Notes: generated by a model not told the origin, from the sequence alone. A stretch of DNA of 64,000 nt from Prevotella sp. (GCA_017541365.1 JAFXZF010000100.1:40839-104838); one strand, 5' to 3'. Shown: positions 9,837-18,384, counted from the stretch's first letter. Program-made: numbers and translations.

Positions 9837-11459
9837 ATGAGACAGAATATGAAGAGACTTTCAATCTTGATAGCGGTGCTATGTGTTATGACCCAGGGTG
9901 TTCAGGCACAGTTTGCATCGGCACCGGCATTCCCTGGCGCTGAGGGCTACGGACGCTACACCACGGGTGGCAGAGGTGGTAAGGTGATTCATGTGACTCG
10001 TCTGGATGACTACATAGACAACGCTGAGTACAGCGAGGCGAAGACAAAGGACGACCGCAAGCAGTACGAGGGTACGCTGCGCTATGCGCTGAGCGAGAGG
10101 GGTCCTCGCATTGTGGTGTTCGACGTGGCTGGCACGATAGAGCTGAAATGTCCGCTGCGCATCAAGGAGAACGATGTGACGATACTGGGACAGACGGCAC
10201 CTGGTGACGGCATCTGCCTGAAGAACTATACTGTGGGCATCAATGCTAACAACGTGATAATACGCTATATACGTTGTCGTATGGGTGATGAGGGTAAGCG
10301 TTACTGGAAGGGTGACGAGAAACTCGCTAACCCAGCCTTTGAGGATGACGCGATGAACTCATACCACAAGGACGGTCAGGAGTGCAGCAACATCATCATC
10401 GACCACTGCTCGCTGTCATGGTGTGTGGATGAGTGCGGCACGTTCTATGGCAACAAGGAGTTCACACTGCAGTGGTGCATACTGTCGGAGTCACTGCGTA
10501 TGTCGGTGCACGACAAGGGTGCTCACGGATATGGTGGTATATGGGGTGGTGCACAGGCAACTTTCCACCACAACCTGCTGGCTGACCACGACTCACGCAA
10601 CCCACGCTTCGACCATGGTTACGTAAACTCACTGCCTGGTCCTGTGGACTATATTAATAATGTGGTGTATAACTGGGGCAGCAACTCCAGCTACGGTGGT
10701 GAGACATTCGCCGACGCTGAGGCGAAGAAGTTCAACATGGTAAACAACTACTACAAGGCGGGTCCTGCCACGAAGCAGAACACCAAGTCACGCCTGCTCA
10801 ATCCAACGGCATACTGTGGCAACTGCAACAAAGCGAAGCCTGCTGACGTAAAGCCAGGACAATTCTATATGAAGGGCAACGTGGCTGAGGGATTCCCCGT
10901 TGTAGCTAAGAACAACTATGCTACGGCGGCTATCGCTTTCGACAAAAAGAGTGGTGTGCCTCCGATTGCTAAGATGTATGAGCTCTTCGCTCATGGTGAG
11001 GCTCCGTTCCCAGCTCTCGATGGCAAGTTCGGCTATAACACGGTGAGCACGCAGACGGCAGAGAAGGCATTTGAGAAGGTACTTGCCCATGCTGGCGCAT
11101 CATACAAGCGTGATGCAGTGGATGAGCGTGTGACAAGCGAGGCAAAGTCGGGCACATACAAATATGAGGGCTCGCACGGCTCTACGGGTGGTATGATTGA
11201 TACCCCAAGTGATGTAGGCGGATGGCCAGTGCTCAAGGGTACCGCAGAACTTGACAGCGATAAGGACGGCATACCTGACAGTTGGGAGAAGGCTCACGGC
11301 CTCGACCCAAATGCTGATAATGCTGCTACCTTCACCCTCGACAAGAAGGGCTACTACACCGACCTCGAAGTGTATGCCAACTACCTTGTACAGGACATCA
11401 CAAAGGCTGAGCGTGCCGACACAAAGGTGACATTTGAAGAGTATTATCCGATAAAGTAA
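9837..11459 (+). CDS. PL1-family pectate lyase, secreted
   Basis: Cleaves alpha-1,4-galacturonan by beta-elimination outside the cytoplasm. A signal peptide (MKRLSILIAVLCVMTQGVQA) comes first. The mature part starts with APAFPGAEGYGRYTTGGRGG, the standard opening of this PL1 group. It continues with TLRYAL, VFDVAGTIEL, VTILGQTAPGDG and the parallel beta-helix core, including HCSLSWCVDECGTFYG and SRNPRFDHG. The end (DSDKDGIPDSWEKAHGLDPN) is a short calcium-binding-like segment common in these enzymes. Its 540 residues are normal for the group. ATG 9837 is used here; ATG 9849 gives a more typical signal peptide and is equally possible. It is monocistronic: its own promoter lies upstream and a strong terminator follows the stop codon. 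Confidence 0.9.
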   Translation: MRQNMKRLSILIAVLCVMTQGVQAQFASAPAFPGAEGYGRYTTGGRGGKVIHVTRLDDYIDNAEYSEAKTKDDRKQYEGTLRYALSERGPRIVVFDVAGTIELKCPLRIKENDVTILGQTAPGDGICLKNYTVGINANNVIIRYIRCRMGDEGKRYWKGDEKLANPAFEDDAMNSYHKDGQECSNIIIDHCSLSWCVDECGTFYGNKEFTLQWCILSESLRMSVHDKGAHGYGGIWGGAQATFHHNLLADHDSRNPRFDHGYVNSLPGPVDYINNVVYNWGSNSSYGGETFADAEAKKFNMVNNYYKAGPATKQNTKSRLLNPTAYCGNCNKAKPADVKPGQFYMKGNVAEGFPVVAKNNYATAAIAFDKKSGVPPIAKMYELFAHGEAPFPALDGKFGYNTVSTQTAEKAFEKVLAHAGASYKRDAVDERVTSEAKSGTYKYEGSHGSTGGMIDTPSDVGGWPVLKGTAELDSDKDGIPDSWEKAHGLDPNADNAATFTLDKKGYYTDLEVYANYLVQDITKAERADTKVTFEEYYPIK

Positions 11460-11493
11460 CAAATAAAGCCTCCCTTCGGGGAGGCTTTATTTG
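11460..11493. terminator. Bidirectional terminator between the PL1 lyase and hom
   Basis: A perfect 15-bp stem with a TTCG tetraloop, flanked by an A-tract on the left and T-rich sequence on the right. It sits between two convergent genes and can serve both strands. Confidence 0.9.
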
Positions 11494-11495
11494 TT

Positions 11496-12686
11496 TTATA
11501 CGTTGACTATATCGAGCACATCGGCAAATACACCTGCGGCGGTGACGCCGGCACCTGCGCCGTAACCTCGTATCATCATGGGGTGGGGGGCATAGCGCTC
11601 GGTGTGGAGCATCACGATGTTGTTGCTACCCTCGAGTTTGGCAAAGGGAGTGTCAAGTCCAACCTTCTCGAGGCTTACGGAGCATTTAACAGAGTTCAAA
11701 CGCTCGCTGGTGCGAGCTGGTTCAAGAGGTTCAAGAGCTCCTTCGGAGCGGTTCAAGGGGTTCCAGTTCCCGTTCCCGTTAACGTTCCCGTTAACTTCCA
11801 GCTTCGCTATAAACCTCAGGCACTGCCCATTTTCCTCTACTTCTTTACGCAGAGCCTCAAAATAAGGGTTGAGTCGGGGGAGGTTCGCCCAGAAGTCGTC
11901 GAGTGTGCCGTCGAAGTATTCCTGTGGCACGAAGAGGTTCTTTTCTACATCCTCCTGGCTTACATCATAACCAGCCTCACGGGCGAGGATGACGAGTTTG
12001 CGTATCACGTCGATGCCTGAGAGGTCGATGCGTGGGTCGGGTTCGGAGAAGCGTTCTTCTTTTGCCCTCTTGACGGCATCGGAGAAGGTGACGTCCTTGC
12101 TTATGGTATTGAAGATGAAGTTGAGCGTGCCGCTGAGCACTGCCTCAATCTTTACTATCCTGTCGCCAGACTTTACGAGGTCGTCAATGGTATGTATCAC
12201 GGGCAGTCCGGCGCCCACGTTTGTCTCATAGTTGTATTTCACGCCGTTCTTTACGGCTGTTTCCTTCAGTTTGCGATAGGCATCAATGTCACCTGCAGCA
12301 GCTACCTTGTTGGCACATACGATAGAGATGCTGGCATCGAGAAAATCCTGATAGAGACTGGCTATCTCATGACTGGCGGTGCAGTCAACAAACACCATGT
12401 TGCCCTCCACCTCTCGGCGCATCTGTAGCACGCCATCGCGGATGGCCTCAATGCTCGATTTCGGAGCTTTGCTGAAAGTTTCGCGAAACCTGTCCATCGA
12501 GAAGTCCGTGAGGTCGAGCCCCTCCTTGTCCATAAGGATGTTGAAGATATCCACAATGCCGACGATCTGCATGTTGAGGTTGCGTGTTCTGAGCAGCCAT
12601 TCCTGCTGCTGTGCCATCTGTTGCAGGAGTGCTCCGCCAACGGTACCAGTGCCGCAAAGCACCACTTTAAGTGTCTTTTGCTTCAT
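11496..12686 (-). CDS. hom: Homoserine dehydrogenase, stand-alone, with repeat-encoded insert
   Basis: NAD(P)-dependent reduction of aspartate semialdehyde to homoserine for threonine and methionine synthesis. The N-terminal Rossmann motif is VVLCGTGTVGGALLQ. The catalytic domain has NVGAGLPVI, LSGTLNFIFN and EPDPRIDLSGIDV. The sequence resembles the C-terminal half of bifunctional ThrA (aspartokinase-homoserine dehydrogenase) more than Bacillus-type Hom, yet no kinase or ACT domain precedes it. Residues about 292-332 (NGNVNGNGNWNPLNRSEG, then ALEPLEPARTSERLNSV) are an extra segment encoded by two repeat families. The start is ATG 12686; an in-frame TTG 12 bases upstream would lie at or before the expected transcript start. 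It follows the TonB receptor gene but has its own -7 box. Confidence 0.9.
   Translation of the reverse strand: MKQKTLKVVLCGTGTVGGALLQQMAQQQEWLLRTRNLNMQIVGIVDIFNILMDKEGLDLTDFSMDRFRETFSKAPKSSIEAIRDGVLQMRREVEGNMVFVDCTASHEIASLYQDFLDASISIVCANKVAAAGDIDAYRKLKETAVKNGVKYNYETNVGAGLPVIHTIDDLVKSGDRIVKIEAVLSGTLNFIFNTISKDVTFSDAVKRAKEERFSEPDPRIDLSGIDVIRKLVILAREAGYDVSQEDVEKNLFVPQEYFDGTLDDFWANLPRLNPYFEALRKEVEENGQCLRFIAKLEVNGNVNGNGNWNPLNRSEGALEPLEPARTSERLNSVKCSVSLEKVGLDTPFAKLEGSNNIVMLHTERYAPHPMMIRGYGAGAGVTAAGVFADVLDIVNV
11693..11797. repeat. Compound repeat inside hom
   Basis: On the minus strand this is a GTTAACGGGAAC tandem, then CTTGAAC units separating palindromes such as GCTCC-gaa-GGAGC and GCTCGC-acc-AGCGAGC. 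It adds about 35 codons in frame with no stop. GGGAAC copies recur at 17061, 21159 and 35077. TTCAA copies recur at 36123, 40304 and 62016. Confidence 0.85.
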
Positions 12687-12695
12687 AATTGAGCA

Positions 12696-12703
12696 CAAAG
12701 GTA
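12696..12703 (-). promoter_or_regulatory. -7 box of hom
   Basis: TACCTTTG on the minus strand, only 9 bases before ATG 12686. No clear TTTG is seen about 20 bases further upstream. If used, the leader would be about 5 bases long. Confidence 0.5.
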
Positions 12704-12710
12704 CAAAATA

Positions 12711-12744
12711 ATTCTGAATTATGAATTATGAATTGTGAATTATT
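12711..12744. repeat. AATTATGAATTGTGAATTA tandem repeat
   Basis: Imperfect 8-9 base units fill the hom / TonB-receptor spacer. A nearly identical tract lies next to a TACCTTTG box upstream of guaB (57582-57620). Confidence 0.8.
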
Positions 12745-14810
12745 TACAGGTGTATATCCAACGGCACAGTGACTTTCAGACAAATGTTGCGCCCCATCGC
12801 ATGTATGGTGTAGCGATTGCCTGTTTCCTCATCTATGACATACTTCAGTCGGCTGAGATGATTTTGATACACCTTGTCAAAGAGGTTCTGACAGGTGAGC
12901 GACAGCTGTATGCAGTTGTGTCCCAATATGTGGAGGTCCATCCCTGCCGAGAGGTTGACTATGCCGTAGTCTGGGGTTGGTGTCTCAGTATCATCGGAAT
13001 AGTAATATTTGTCTTGTCTTAGGTTGTACTCCATGCTCGCAGATACGTATGTCCTGCGACATACGCCGTGTGCGAAGTCATGGAAGAGGTATTTTGCGCT
13101 GACGTTCCATCGTGGAGCAGGCATCTTGGGTAAGTCTTTACACTCAAGTGCACTACCCAAGAATCTACCCCTTACGAAAGAGAAGGTGTTTTCGATGTGT
13201 AATTGTTCTATAGGGTGTACGTCTATACCTACCTCACCTCCTATCAGGCTGGCATTGCCTTGATTATATTTGAACTCTGGCACATCATCTCGCCAGTTGC
13301 CTGTGCGAGCCAGGAATACGTAGTTGCTTATCCTGTTCCAGAAGAGTGATGCCTGCAGGCTTACGTGCTGCGTGGTGTAGTCCAGTCCCAAGTCGGTCTG
13401 AAAGCTGTGCTCTGATTTCAGACTGTGGTTGCCTACTTCATATTGGAAGGTGCCCTCGTGCTCTCCGTCAGCACATAGCTCGCTTACCGTTGGTGCTCTG
13501 AATCCGCTTGCTACGTTGAGGCGCAGGTTTAATTGGTCGGTAACGTTCCACACAGTGCCTATGCTACCAGACATGCCGTTGAAGCTCTTCCTTATTCCTC
13601 CCAAACCGTATTCGTCAGAGTTGAAAGCATTGAGCCAGCGACGATCTATGCGCATACCGCCAGAGATGTGCCAATCGCCCAGTTTCTTGCCTGCTGTTAC
13701 GAAACCACCCACGTCAAAGAGACGGTAGTCAGGTATCAGTGCTTCTTCGCCTTCATTCTTGTTCTGTTGCCACATGCCTCCTATGCCTACGGCAAGTTTC
13801 CAAGGTTCGGCAAGAGTCTCTCTGCCGATGCTCCACTGGTATTTTATGTCATAGTTGATGGTGTTGAGACGCATGGCAATGGCAACATCCTCGGCTGTTT
13901 CAAATTCTCGGCGGTAGTTGTTTTGGTAACCTACTATGGCGAGCAGTTTGCCATTGCCAATATTCCATTGGTTATCGCTTACCACCTTTGTGTGTCTTAT
14001 CTTCTGGAAGGCGTTCTCTTCACCTATTATGCCAGGCTTGATGTTTACGTTAGAGAAGCGCAGCAGCGAGTGTCCCCACTGTCTTTCTGTGCCCAACATG
14101 CCAACTATGTTTCTCTCGTCAAACCATGAGTTCTGCACCTTGCTATCGTGGTCGTTCTTGTAGTTTTGGGCATCCTTGTTGTTGTAATGCCAATTCCATA
14201 TCCATTTACCACCGTTGTTGCCATCTTTCAATGCGCCAGCAAAGCCAATGTGGTAGTTGCGCATATTGTTGTTGGTTTGGTATTCTCCACCCATCTTCAC
14301 CTGCATAGTGCCAGCATCGAGGCTTGGTTCGGGGTGCAATATCATCACGCCGGCTATGGCGTCAGAGCCGTACATCAGTGAGGCAGGACCTTTTAGGACC
14401 TCCACCGAGTGTACTCCTTCGTCATCAACTTCCAGTCCATGTTCATCGCCCCACTGCTGACCCTCTTGGCGGATGCCCTGTTCTACTGTCACCACACGGT
14501 TGTAACCCAAACCACGTATTACGGGCTTGGAAATGCCAGCACCTGTTGTTATCTGTGCCAGTCCAGGCTTGTGGCTTATTTGGTCAACTATGTTTGAGCC
14601 TGAAAGTGTGTTTAGTTCACGAGGTGTAACAACCATGAATGGTGAAGGACTGTCCTTAAGCCTCTGAGTGCCTGTTATGCCCTGCACCGTCACCTCTGAT
14701 AATATAGCTTCTTTCAGGGGGTCTATGCTGTCTGTGTCTAATGAGCTGTGTTCATGTTGCGCCCATGCATTCAGTGGAAGCAATAATGCAATTATAATAA
14801 ATTTGTTCAT
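12744..14810 (-). CDS. TonB-dependent outer-membrane receptor (non-SusC)
   Basis: Outer-membrane beta-barrel that imports a ligand using TonB energy. The signal peptide is MNKFIIIALLLPLNAWA. A short histidine-bearing N-terminus follows (QHEHSS), then the plug domain, about residues 40-160 (VEVLKGPASLMYGSDAIAG), then about 520 residues of aromatic-rich alternating strands ending in a strand typical of barrel proteins. Its 688 residues suit siderophore, heme, cobalamin or metal receptors and are too short for SusC. No SusD lies beside it. The His-rich N-terminus hints at a metal ligand, as in ZnuD-like receptors, but this is weak. It lies 58 bases downstream of a barrel-less plug protein and could be co-transcribed with it. 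Confidence 0.85.
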   Translation of the reverse strand: MNKFIIIALLLPLNAWAQHEHSSLDTDSIDPLKEAILSEVTVQGITGTQRLKDSPSPFMVVTPRELNTLSGSNIVDQISHKPGLAQITTGAGISKPVIRGLGYNRVVTVEQGIRQEGQQWGDEHGLEVDDEGVHSVEVLKGPASLMYGSDAIAGVMILHPEPSLDAGTMQVKMGGEYQTNNNMRNYHIGFAGALKDGNNGGKWIWNWHYNNKDAQNYKNDHDSKVQNSWFDERNIVGMLGTERQWGHSLLRFSNVNIKPGIIGEENAFQKIRHTKVVSDNQWNIGNGKLLAIVGYQNNYRREFETAEDVAIAMRLNTINYDIKYQWSIGRETLAEPWKLAVGIGGMWQQNKNEGEEALIPDYRLFDVGGFVTAGKKLGDWHISGGMRIDRRWLNAFNSDEYGLGGIRKSFNGMSGSIGTVWNVTDQLNLRLNVASGFRAPTVSELCADGEHEGTFQYEVGNHSLKSEHSFQTDLGLDYTTQHVSLQASLFWNRISNYVFLARTGNWRDDVPEFKYNQGNASLIGGEVGIDVHPIEQLHIENTFSFVRGRFLGSALECKDLPKMPAPRWNVSAKYLFHDFAHGVCRRTYVSASMEYNLRQDKYYYSDDTETPTPDYGIVNLSAGMDLHILGHNCIQLSLTCQNLFDKVYQNHLSRLKYVIDEETGNRYTIHAMGRNICLKVTVPLDIHL

Positions 14811-14827
14811 CCGTTATCCTTACTCCT

Positions 14828-14867
14828 TAATCTATAATCTATAATCTGTCATCTATAATCTGTCATT
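14828..14867. repeat. TAATCTATAATCTGTCATC tandem repeat
   Basis: Imperfect repeats fill the whole spacer between the TonB receptor and the plug-domain protein. Confidence 0.75.
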
Positions 14868-14868
14868 A

Positions 14869-16596
14869 TTACCTAATACTTTTCTCCACGTGCAACGGCT
14901 TGCCCTCGGGCGTGAAGCCATCGATGTGCACGGTATAACTGCCGTCGTCGCCTTTCGCCTTGCGTTCCCCCATAACCTTTGCCACGATAACCATGAGGGT
15001 TGTCTTGTCCTTTATTGTCAGATTGGAGTTCCAATATACCACAGGCCATGCTTGGTCAGCAGCAGGCTGATGGAACTTCTTATACTTCTGGTAGCCCAGT
15101 GGAAACACCATCTTCAGTGCAGCCGAGCGCGATGTGTTGCGTAGGTCGGCACCCTCCTTGAGAGTGATGCAGACAGCAGCATTGCCACGTCCAAATCCTG
15201 TCAGCATCATGGCATCTTCAGGCTTCAGCAGGTCTATGCGCTCTATTATCTCCATGGGATACGACATTGCCACCATGCTGCCTACCGATGGCATGCCGTC
15301 CATATCGTCATCATCGTCAAAACCCTCCTCTATGCCGTCAACGAAGAAGCGCAGCGGTTTGTTGCGGTAGCACAGCACCCCGTTTATCATCCTCACTCCA
15401 GGCATGCGCATCAAAGCTGACTCCAGGTCGTATATACCTCGGTTCATCAGTTCATCAGCCATCATCGTCCTCTCTGCAAAATGCTGGTAAGTCTCCGTAA
15501 TCTTTTCACGTTTCTTTCCCCTCACCTCTATCTCCTCAAGCATCTGCGTATTGGCAAGGTCGATGGTGCTCGATACTATCTTCATCTCCGATGGTACCTC
15601 GCTCTCGCGGCTGAAATAGTGGGGTAGGGCAGGCAGGTGGCTCACCCTCTCCGGCAGGCTGTCGCCGTCAAGTGTGATGTTCTCCATACGAGTGCGCTTC
15701 CCCTTCTTTGCAGAGATAAACACCACGGTGCTGTCTGGCAGGTCGAAGCCAGAGAACTCAAATCGTCCGTCGCTTCCCGTTATGCGTGCCTCCGTAATCT
15801 TCTTCGTTGGCACCACGAGGCTCACCCTTACTCCCTCCTGCGGTTTCTTGGTGCTTATGTTGCCATACACCGTGCCAGATATCGTCTGTCCCAGTTCGTA
15901 AGGCATAGTGGGTGAGTACAGCCTCTGCGACTTCTTTATATCGTCAAGGGTAAAAAGGTCCGGCTGATGCTCTAATGACCACACAATGCTTGATGTAGAG
16001 TCGGCCCTGCACAGACGGTCGGCGGTAATCGACATCGCCACGTTAGAGCCGATGGGGACAACGTCTGTTATTGGAAGTGTATCATGTATCTGCTCCCCTC
16101 TCTCCAAGAGAGGGGTAGGGGGTGAGTCTAGATTCCTCGGCAGCAATCCCCGTGATATATCCTTTGGGTTCATCACGTGCAGTCGTTTGCGGAAGAACAT
16201 CTCCTCCGTAGTCCCCAGCATGTAGTATGTATAGGCAACGAGGGTGTAGTCGCCGCTTGTCAAGTCGGGAGGCATAGCGATGTAGCCCCTCATTCCCTTG
16301 CCTCTGTCCATCAGTTTTATGCGACTGCGCAGGTTGTCCGCCGCGTCGCGCAGCTCCACATACACATATTTACTATGCGATGTCGTCACCCCTTTGCTGT
16401 TGCAGTCATATATCCACGCTCTCATCCTTGCCGTGTCGCCGGCAAGGTACAGGTCGCGGTCTGTCATCACATACACCTTCTCCTGCGGAAACATCTTACG
16501 TTGCCTCTCCAGCATGCTGGCATAGTCCTGTGCCATTGTCATGATGCACCATGTGAGACATATCGCAGTCAGTATAATATGCTGTATTCTGTTCAT
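14869..16596 (-). CDS. Secreted MG2-like / TonB-plug domain protein without a barrel
   Basis: Signal peptide to about residue 22 (ending TMAQ). Residues about 35-140 (KVYVMTDRDLYLAGDTARMR, then a beta-rich stretch with GDYTLVAYTYYML) resemble the alpha-2-macroglobulin MG2 domain. Residues about 240-310 are a carboxypeptidase-regulatory-like domain (GTVYGNISTKKPQEGVRVSL). Residues about 385-500 resemble a TonB-receptor plug (DLESALMRMPGVRMINGVL, IDLLKPEDAMMLTGFG) with an Asp run in the loop. The protein then ends, so no transmembrane barrel is present. Similar proteins occur widely in Bacteroidota with no settled role. Residues near 155 (SPPTPLLERGE) come from a repeat palindrome. It has a consensus promoter and probably heads a unit with the downstream TonB receptor. 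Confidence 0.75.
   Translation of the reverse strand: MNRIQHIILTAICLTWCIMTMAQDYASMLERQRKMFPQEKVYVMTDRDLYLAGDTARMRAWIYDCNSKGVTTSHSKYVYVELRDAADNLRSRIKLMDRGKGMRGYIAMPPDLTSGDYTLVAYTYYMLGTTEEMFFRKRLHVMNPKDISRGLLPRNLDSPPTPLLERGEQIHDTLPITDVVPIGSNVAMSITADRLCRADSTSSIVWSLEHQPDLFTLDDIKKSQRLYSPTMPYELGQTISGTVYGNISTKKPQEGVRVSLVVPTKKITEARITGSDGRFEFSGFDLPDSTVVFISAKKGKRTRMENITLDGDSLPERVSHLPALPHYFSRESEVPSEMKIVSSTIDLANTQMLEEIEVRGKKREKITETYQHFAERTMMADELMNRGIYDLESALMRMPGVRMINGVLCYRNKPLRFFVDGIEEGFDDDDDMDGMPSVGSMVAMSYPMEIIERIDLLKPEDAMMLTGFGRGNAAVCITLKEGADLRNTSRSAALKMVFPLGYQKYKKFHQPAADQAWPVVYWNSNLTIKDKTTLMVIVAKVMGERKAKGDDGSYTVHIDGFTPEGKPLHVEKSIR
16091..16128. repeat. C/G-rich palindrome inside the plug-protein gene
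   Basis: CCCCTCTC-tcca-AGAGAGGGG followed by TAGGGGGTGAGTC, translated in frame on the minus strand as DSPPTPLLERGE. The hairpin plus GGGGTGAGTC tail matches the copy in holB (reverse strand) and resembles both ribE copies. Confidence 0.8.
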
Positions 16597-16618
16597 GCTA
16601 TAGTATCTAAATTTCTTG

Positions 16619-16649
16619 CAAAGGTACTAAAAATGAGTGCAATGACAAA
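16619..16649 (-). promoter_or_regulatory. Promoter of the plug-domain protein
   Basis: On the minus strand: TTTG (16646-16649), 19 bases, TACCTTTG (16619-16626), about 22 bases before the ATG at 16596. Confidence 0.75.
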
Positions 16650-16680
16650 ATATATTTACAAAATATAATAGGGTGTTTGG

Positions 16681-16765
16681 AAAAGATATCCTTTTAGGAG
16701 CTAAAAGGTATCCTTTAAGGGGCTAAAACATATCCTTTTGGGGGGCGAAAAGATATGCTTTTCGG
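16681..16765. repeat. 22-base tandem repeat, almost four copies
   Basis: Units of AAAAGATATCCTTTTAGG-like sequence start at 16681, 16703, 16725 and 16748. Each unit is itself roughly palindromic around GATATC/GGTATCC. The tract lies in the spacer between tRNA-Gln and the plug-protein promoter. No gene is visible in it. This unit was not seen elsewhere in the window. Confidence 0.8.
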
Positions 16766-16791
16766 TCATGCTTTTGAATTGAAACAAAAAG

Positions 16792-16825
16792 AAAAATGCA
16801 ACCTCCTAATTGTTAGGAAGTTGCA
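16792..16825 (-). terminator. Terminator of tRNA-Gln
   Basis: On the minus strand: a stem of about 13 bp (TGCAACTTCCTAA / TTAGGAGGTTGCA) followed by TTTTTC, 11 bases after the tRNA 3' end. Confidence 0.85.
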
Positions 16826-16835
16826 AGCAGAAGAG

Positions 16836-16906
16836 TTGTCCTACGCGGATTCGAACCACGACAAACAGAACCAAAACCTGTTGTGCTACCATTACACCAT
16901 AGGACA
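16836..16906 (-). tRNA. tRNA-Gln (anticodon TTG)
   Basis: On the minus strand the 71 bases fold as a full cloverleaf: acceptor stem TGTCCTA / TAGGACA, D-arm GTGTAATGGTAGCAC, anticodon stem ACAGG / TCTGT with loop TTTTGGT (anticodon TTG, reading CAA), T-arm CGTGG-TTCGAAT-CCGCG, discriminator A. CCA is not encoded. A consensus promoter lies upstream and a terminator follows, so it is its own unit. Confidence 0.97.
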
Positions 16907-16967
16907 ATCCTATAAATATGACTGCCTATAAAGCCGACAGCGGGCTGCTATTCTTGTTTTGCGGCTG

Positions 16968-16998
16968 CAAAGATACAAAAAACGAGCGTAATAGCAAA
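16968..16998 (-). promoter_or_regulatory. Promoter of tRNA-Gln
   Basis: On the minus strand: TTTG (16995-16998), 19 bases, TATCTTTG (16968-16975). The gap to the tRNA 5' end at 16906 is about 60 bases, so the transcript has a processed 5' leader. Confidence 0.7.
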
Positions 16999-17060
16999 AT
17001 AAATTAATTTATTTTTGCATTACCGAGTGCATTATTACCTTATTCAAAGGTACGAAAAAA

Positions 17061-17076
17061 TAACGGGAACGGGAAC
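17061..17076. repeat. Short GGGAAC tandem
   Basis: TAACGGGAACGGGAAC just downstream of tyrS. The same word is found upstream of murF-alr's 3' end (21159) and inside hom. Confidence 0.7.
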
Positions 17077-17085
17077 AATCTCCAA

Positions 17086-18384
17086 TTATTTAACTGAAAT
17101 GAGGTAATAATTTTTCTTGCCGCGCTGTGCGAGGATGTATTTGCCTGCGATAAGGTCAGCCTCGGTGAGTGGACGGTTTTGGTCAGTGAGTTTCTCCTTG
17201 TTGATGGAGACGCCACCGCCCTGTACCATCTTACGCATCTCGCCCTTTGAAGGGAATACCTTGCAGTCATCTCGAGTGAGTATCTCGATGGCTGGCTGTC
17301 CGAGCAGGTCCTTGCTGATAGCGAAGGTCTCTACACCCTCGAATACGTCGAGGAATGTCTGCTCATCAAGTTTCTCAAGGTTTTCCTTCGTTGACTTGCC
17401 GAAGAGTATGCCTGATGCCTCGATTGCTGCGTCGAGGTCTGCCTGAGAGTGAACGAGTACTGTGACTTCTTCAGCGAGGCGCTTCTGCAGTACACGACGT
17501 CCTGGATCTGCCTTATGCTCCTCTACGAGTGCATCGATGGTCTGCTTATCGAGACTGGTGAATATCTTGATGTACTTCTCTGCGTCGTCGTCGCTGACGT
17601 TGAGCCAGAACTGATAGAACTTGTATGGTGAGGTGCGATTGCGGTCGAGCCAGATATTGCCTGACTCAGTCTTGCCAAACTTCTTGCCGTCGGCCTTGGT
17701 AATGAGTGGGCAGGTGAGGGCATAAGCCTCCTGGTCGTTGCCCAGGGTGCGACGTATGAGTTCGGTGCCTGTGGTCATGTTGCCCCACTGGTCGTTGCCG
17801 CCGAGCTGCATCTTGCAGTTCTTGGTCTGGTAGAGGTGCAGGAAGTCATAGCCCTGCAAGAGCTGGTAGGTGAACTCAGTGAAGGAAAGTCCGTCGCGTG
17901 CGGTGCCGTTGAGACGCTGCTGCACGGAGTCTTTTGCCATCATGTAGTTGACGGTGATATGCTTGCCCACGGTACGTGCGAAGTCGAGGAAGGTGAAGTC
18001 CTTCATCCAGTCGTAGTTGTTGACCATCTCTGCAGCATTGGGCTCCTTGGAGTCGAAGTCGAGGAACTTGGATACCTGCTTCTTGATGCACTCCTGATTG
18101 TGGTATAGTGTCTCGGAATCGAGCAGGTTGCGCTCCTGTGACTTGCCTGAGGGGTCGCCTATCATGCCTGTGGCGCCGCCAACGAGGATGATGGGTTTGT
18201 GACCGCACTGCTGCAGATGACGCAGCATCATGATGCCACAGAGGTGGCCTATGTGTAGAGAGTCGGCGGTAGGGTCGGTGCCGAGGTATGCTGTCACCAT
18301 CTCTTTCTGTAACAGCTCTTCTGCGCCTGGCATAACCTGTGCGAGCATGCCGCGCCATTTGAGTTCTTCGATGAAATTTTTCAT
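17086..18384 (-). CDS. tyrS: Tyrosyl-tRNA synthetase
   Basis: Charges tRNA-Tyr with tyrosine in the cytoplasm. The class I signature HIGH is at residues 44-47 and the KMSKS-equivalent is KFGKT at 235-239. The tyrosine/tRNA pocket motifs YQLLQGYDF and [10 protein letters not shown] are present. The C-terminal 65 residues form an S4 RNA-binding domain ([13 protein letters not shown]). Its 432 residues are normal. It is the last gene of a minus-strand set DUF4271-hemD-rnpA-yidD-tyrS, a recurring order in Bacteroidales. No promoter was recognised in its 73-base spacer, which is filled by a repeat. Confidence 0.97.
   Translation of the reverse strand: MKNFIEELKWRGMLAQVMPGAEELLQKEMVTAYLGTDPTADSLHIGHLCGIMMLRHLQQCGHKPIILVGGATGMIGDPSGKSQERNLLDSETLYHNQECIKKQVSKFLDFDSKEPNAAEMVNNYDWMKDFTFLDFARTVGKHITVNYMMAKDSVQQRLNGTARDGLSFTEFTYQLLQGYDFLHLYQTKNCKMQLGGNDQWGNMTTGTELIRRTLGNDQEAYALTCPLITKADGKKFGKTESGNIWLDRNRTSPYKFYQFWLNVSDDDAEKYIKIFTSLDKQTIDALVEEHKADPGRRVLQKRLAEEVTVLVHSQADLDAAIEASGILFGKSTKENLEKLDEQTFLDVFEGVETFAISKDLLGQPAIEILTRDDCKVFPSKGEMRKMVQGGGVSINKEKLTDQNRPLTEADLIAGKYILAQRGKKNYYLISVK

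Noticed and set aside
12744..14810. SusC of a polysaccharide utilisation locus
   Set aside because: Only 688 residues, no N-terminal carboxypeptidase-like domain, and no SusD beside it. The pectin genes of this window lack a SusCD pair.
17045..17052. A TACCTTTG box on the minus strand downstream of tyrS
   Set aside because: It matches the -7 element, but there is no TTTG at the right distance, and the tRNA has its own better promoter nearer by.
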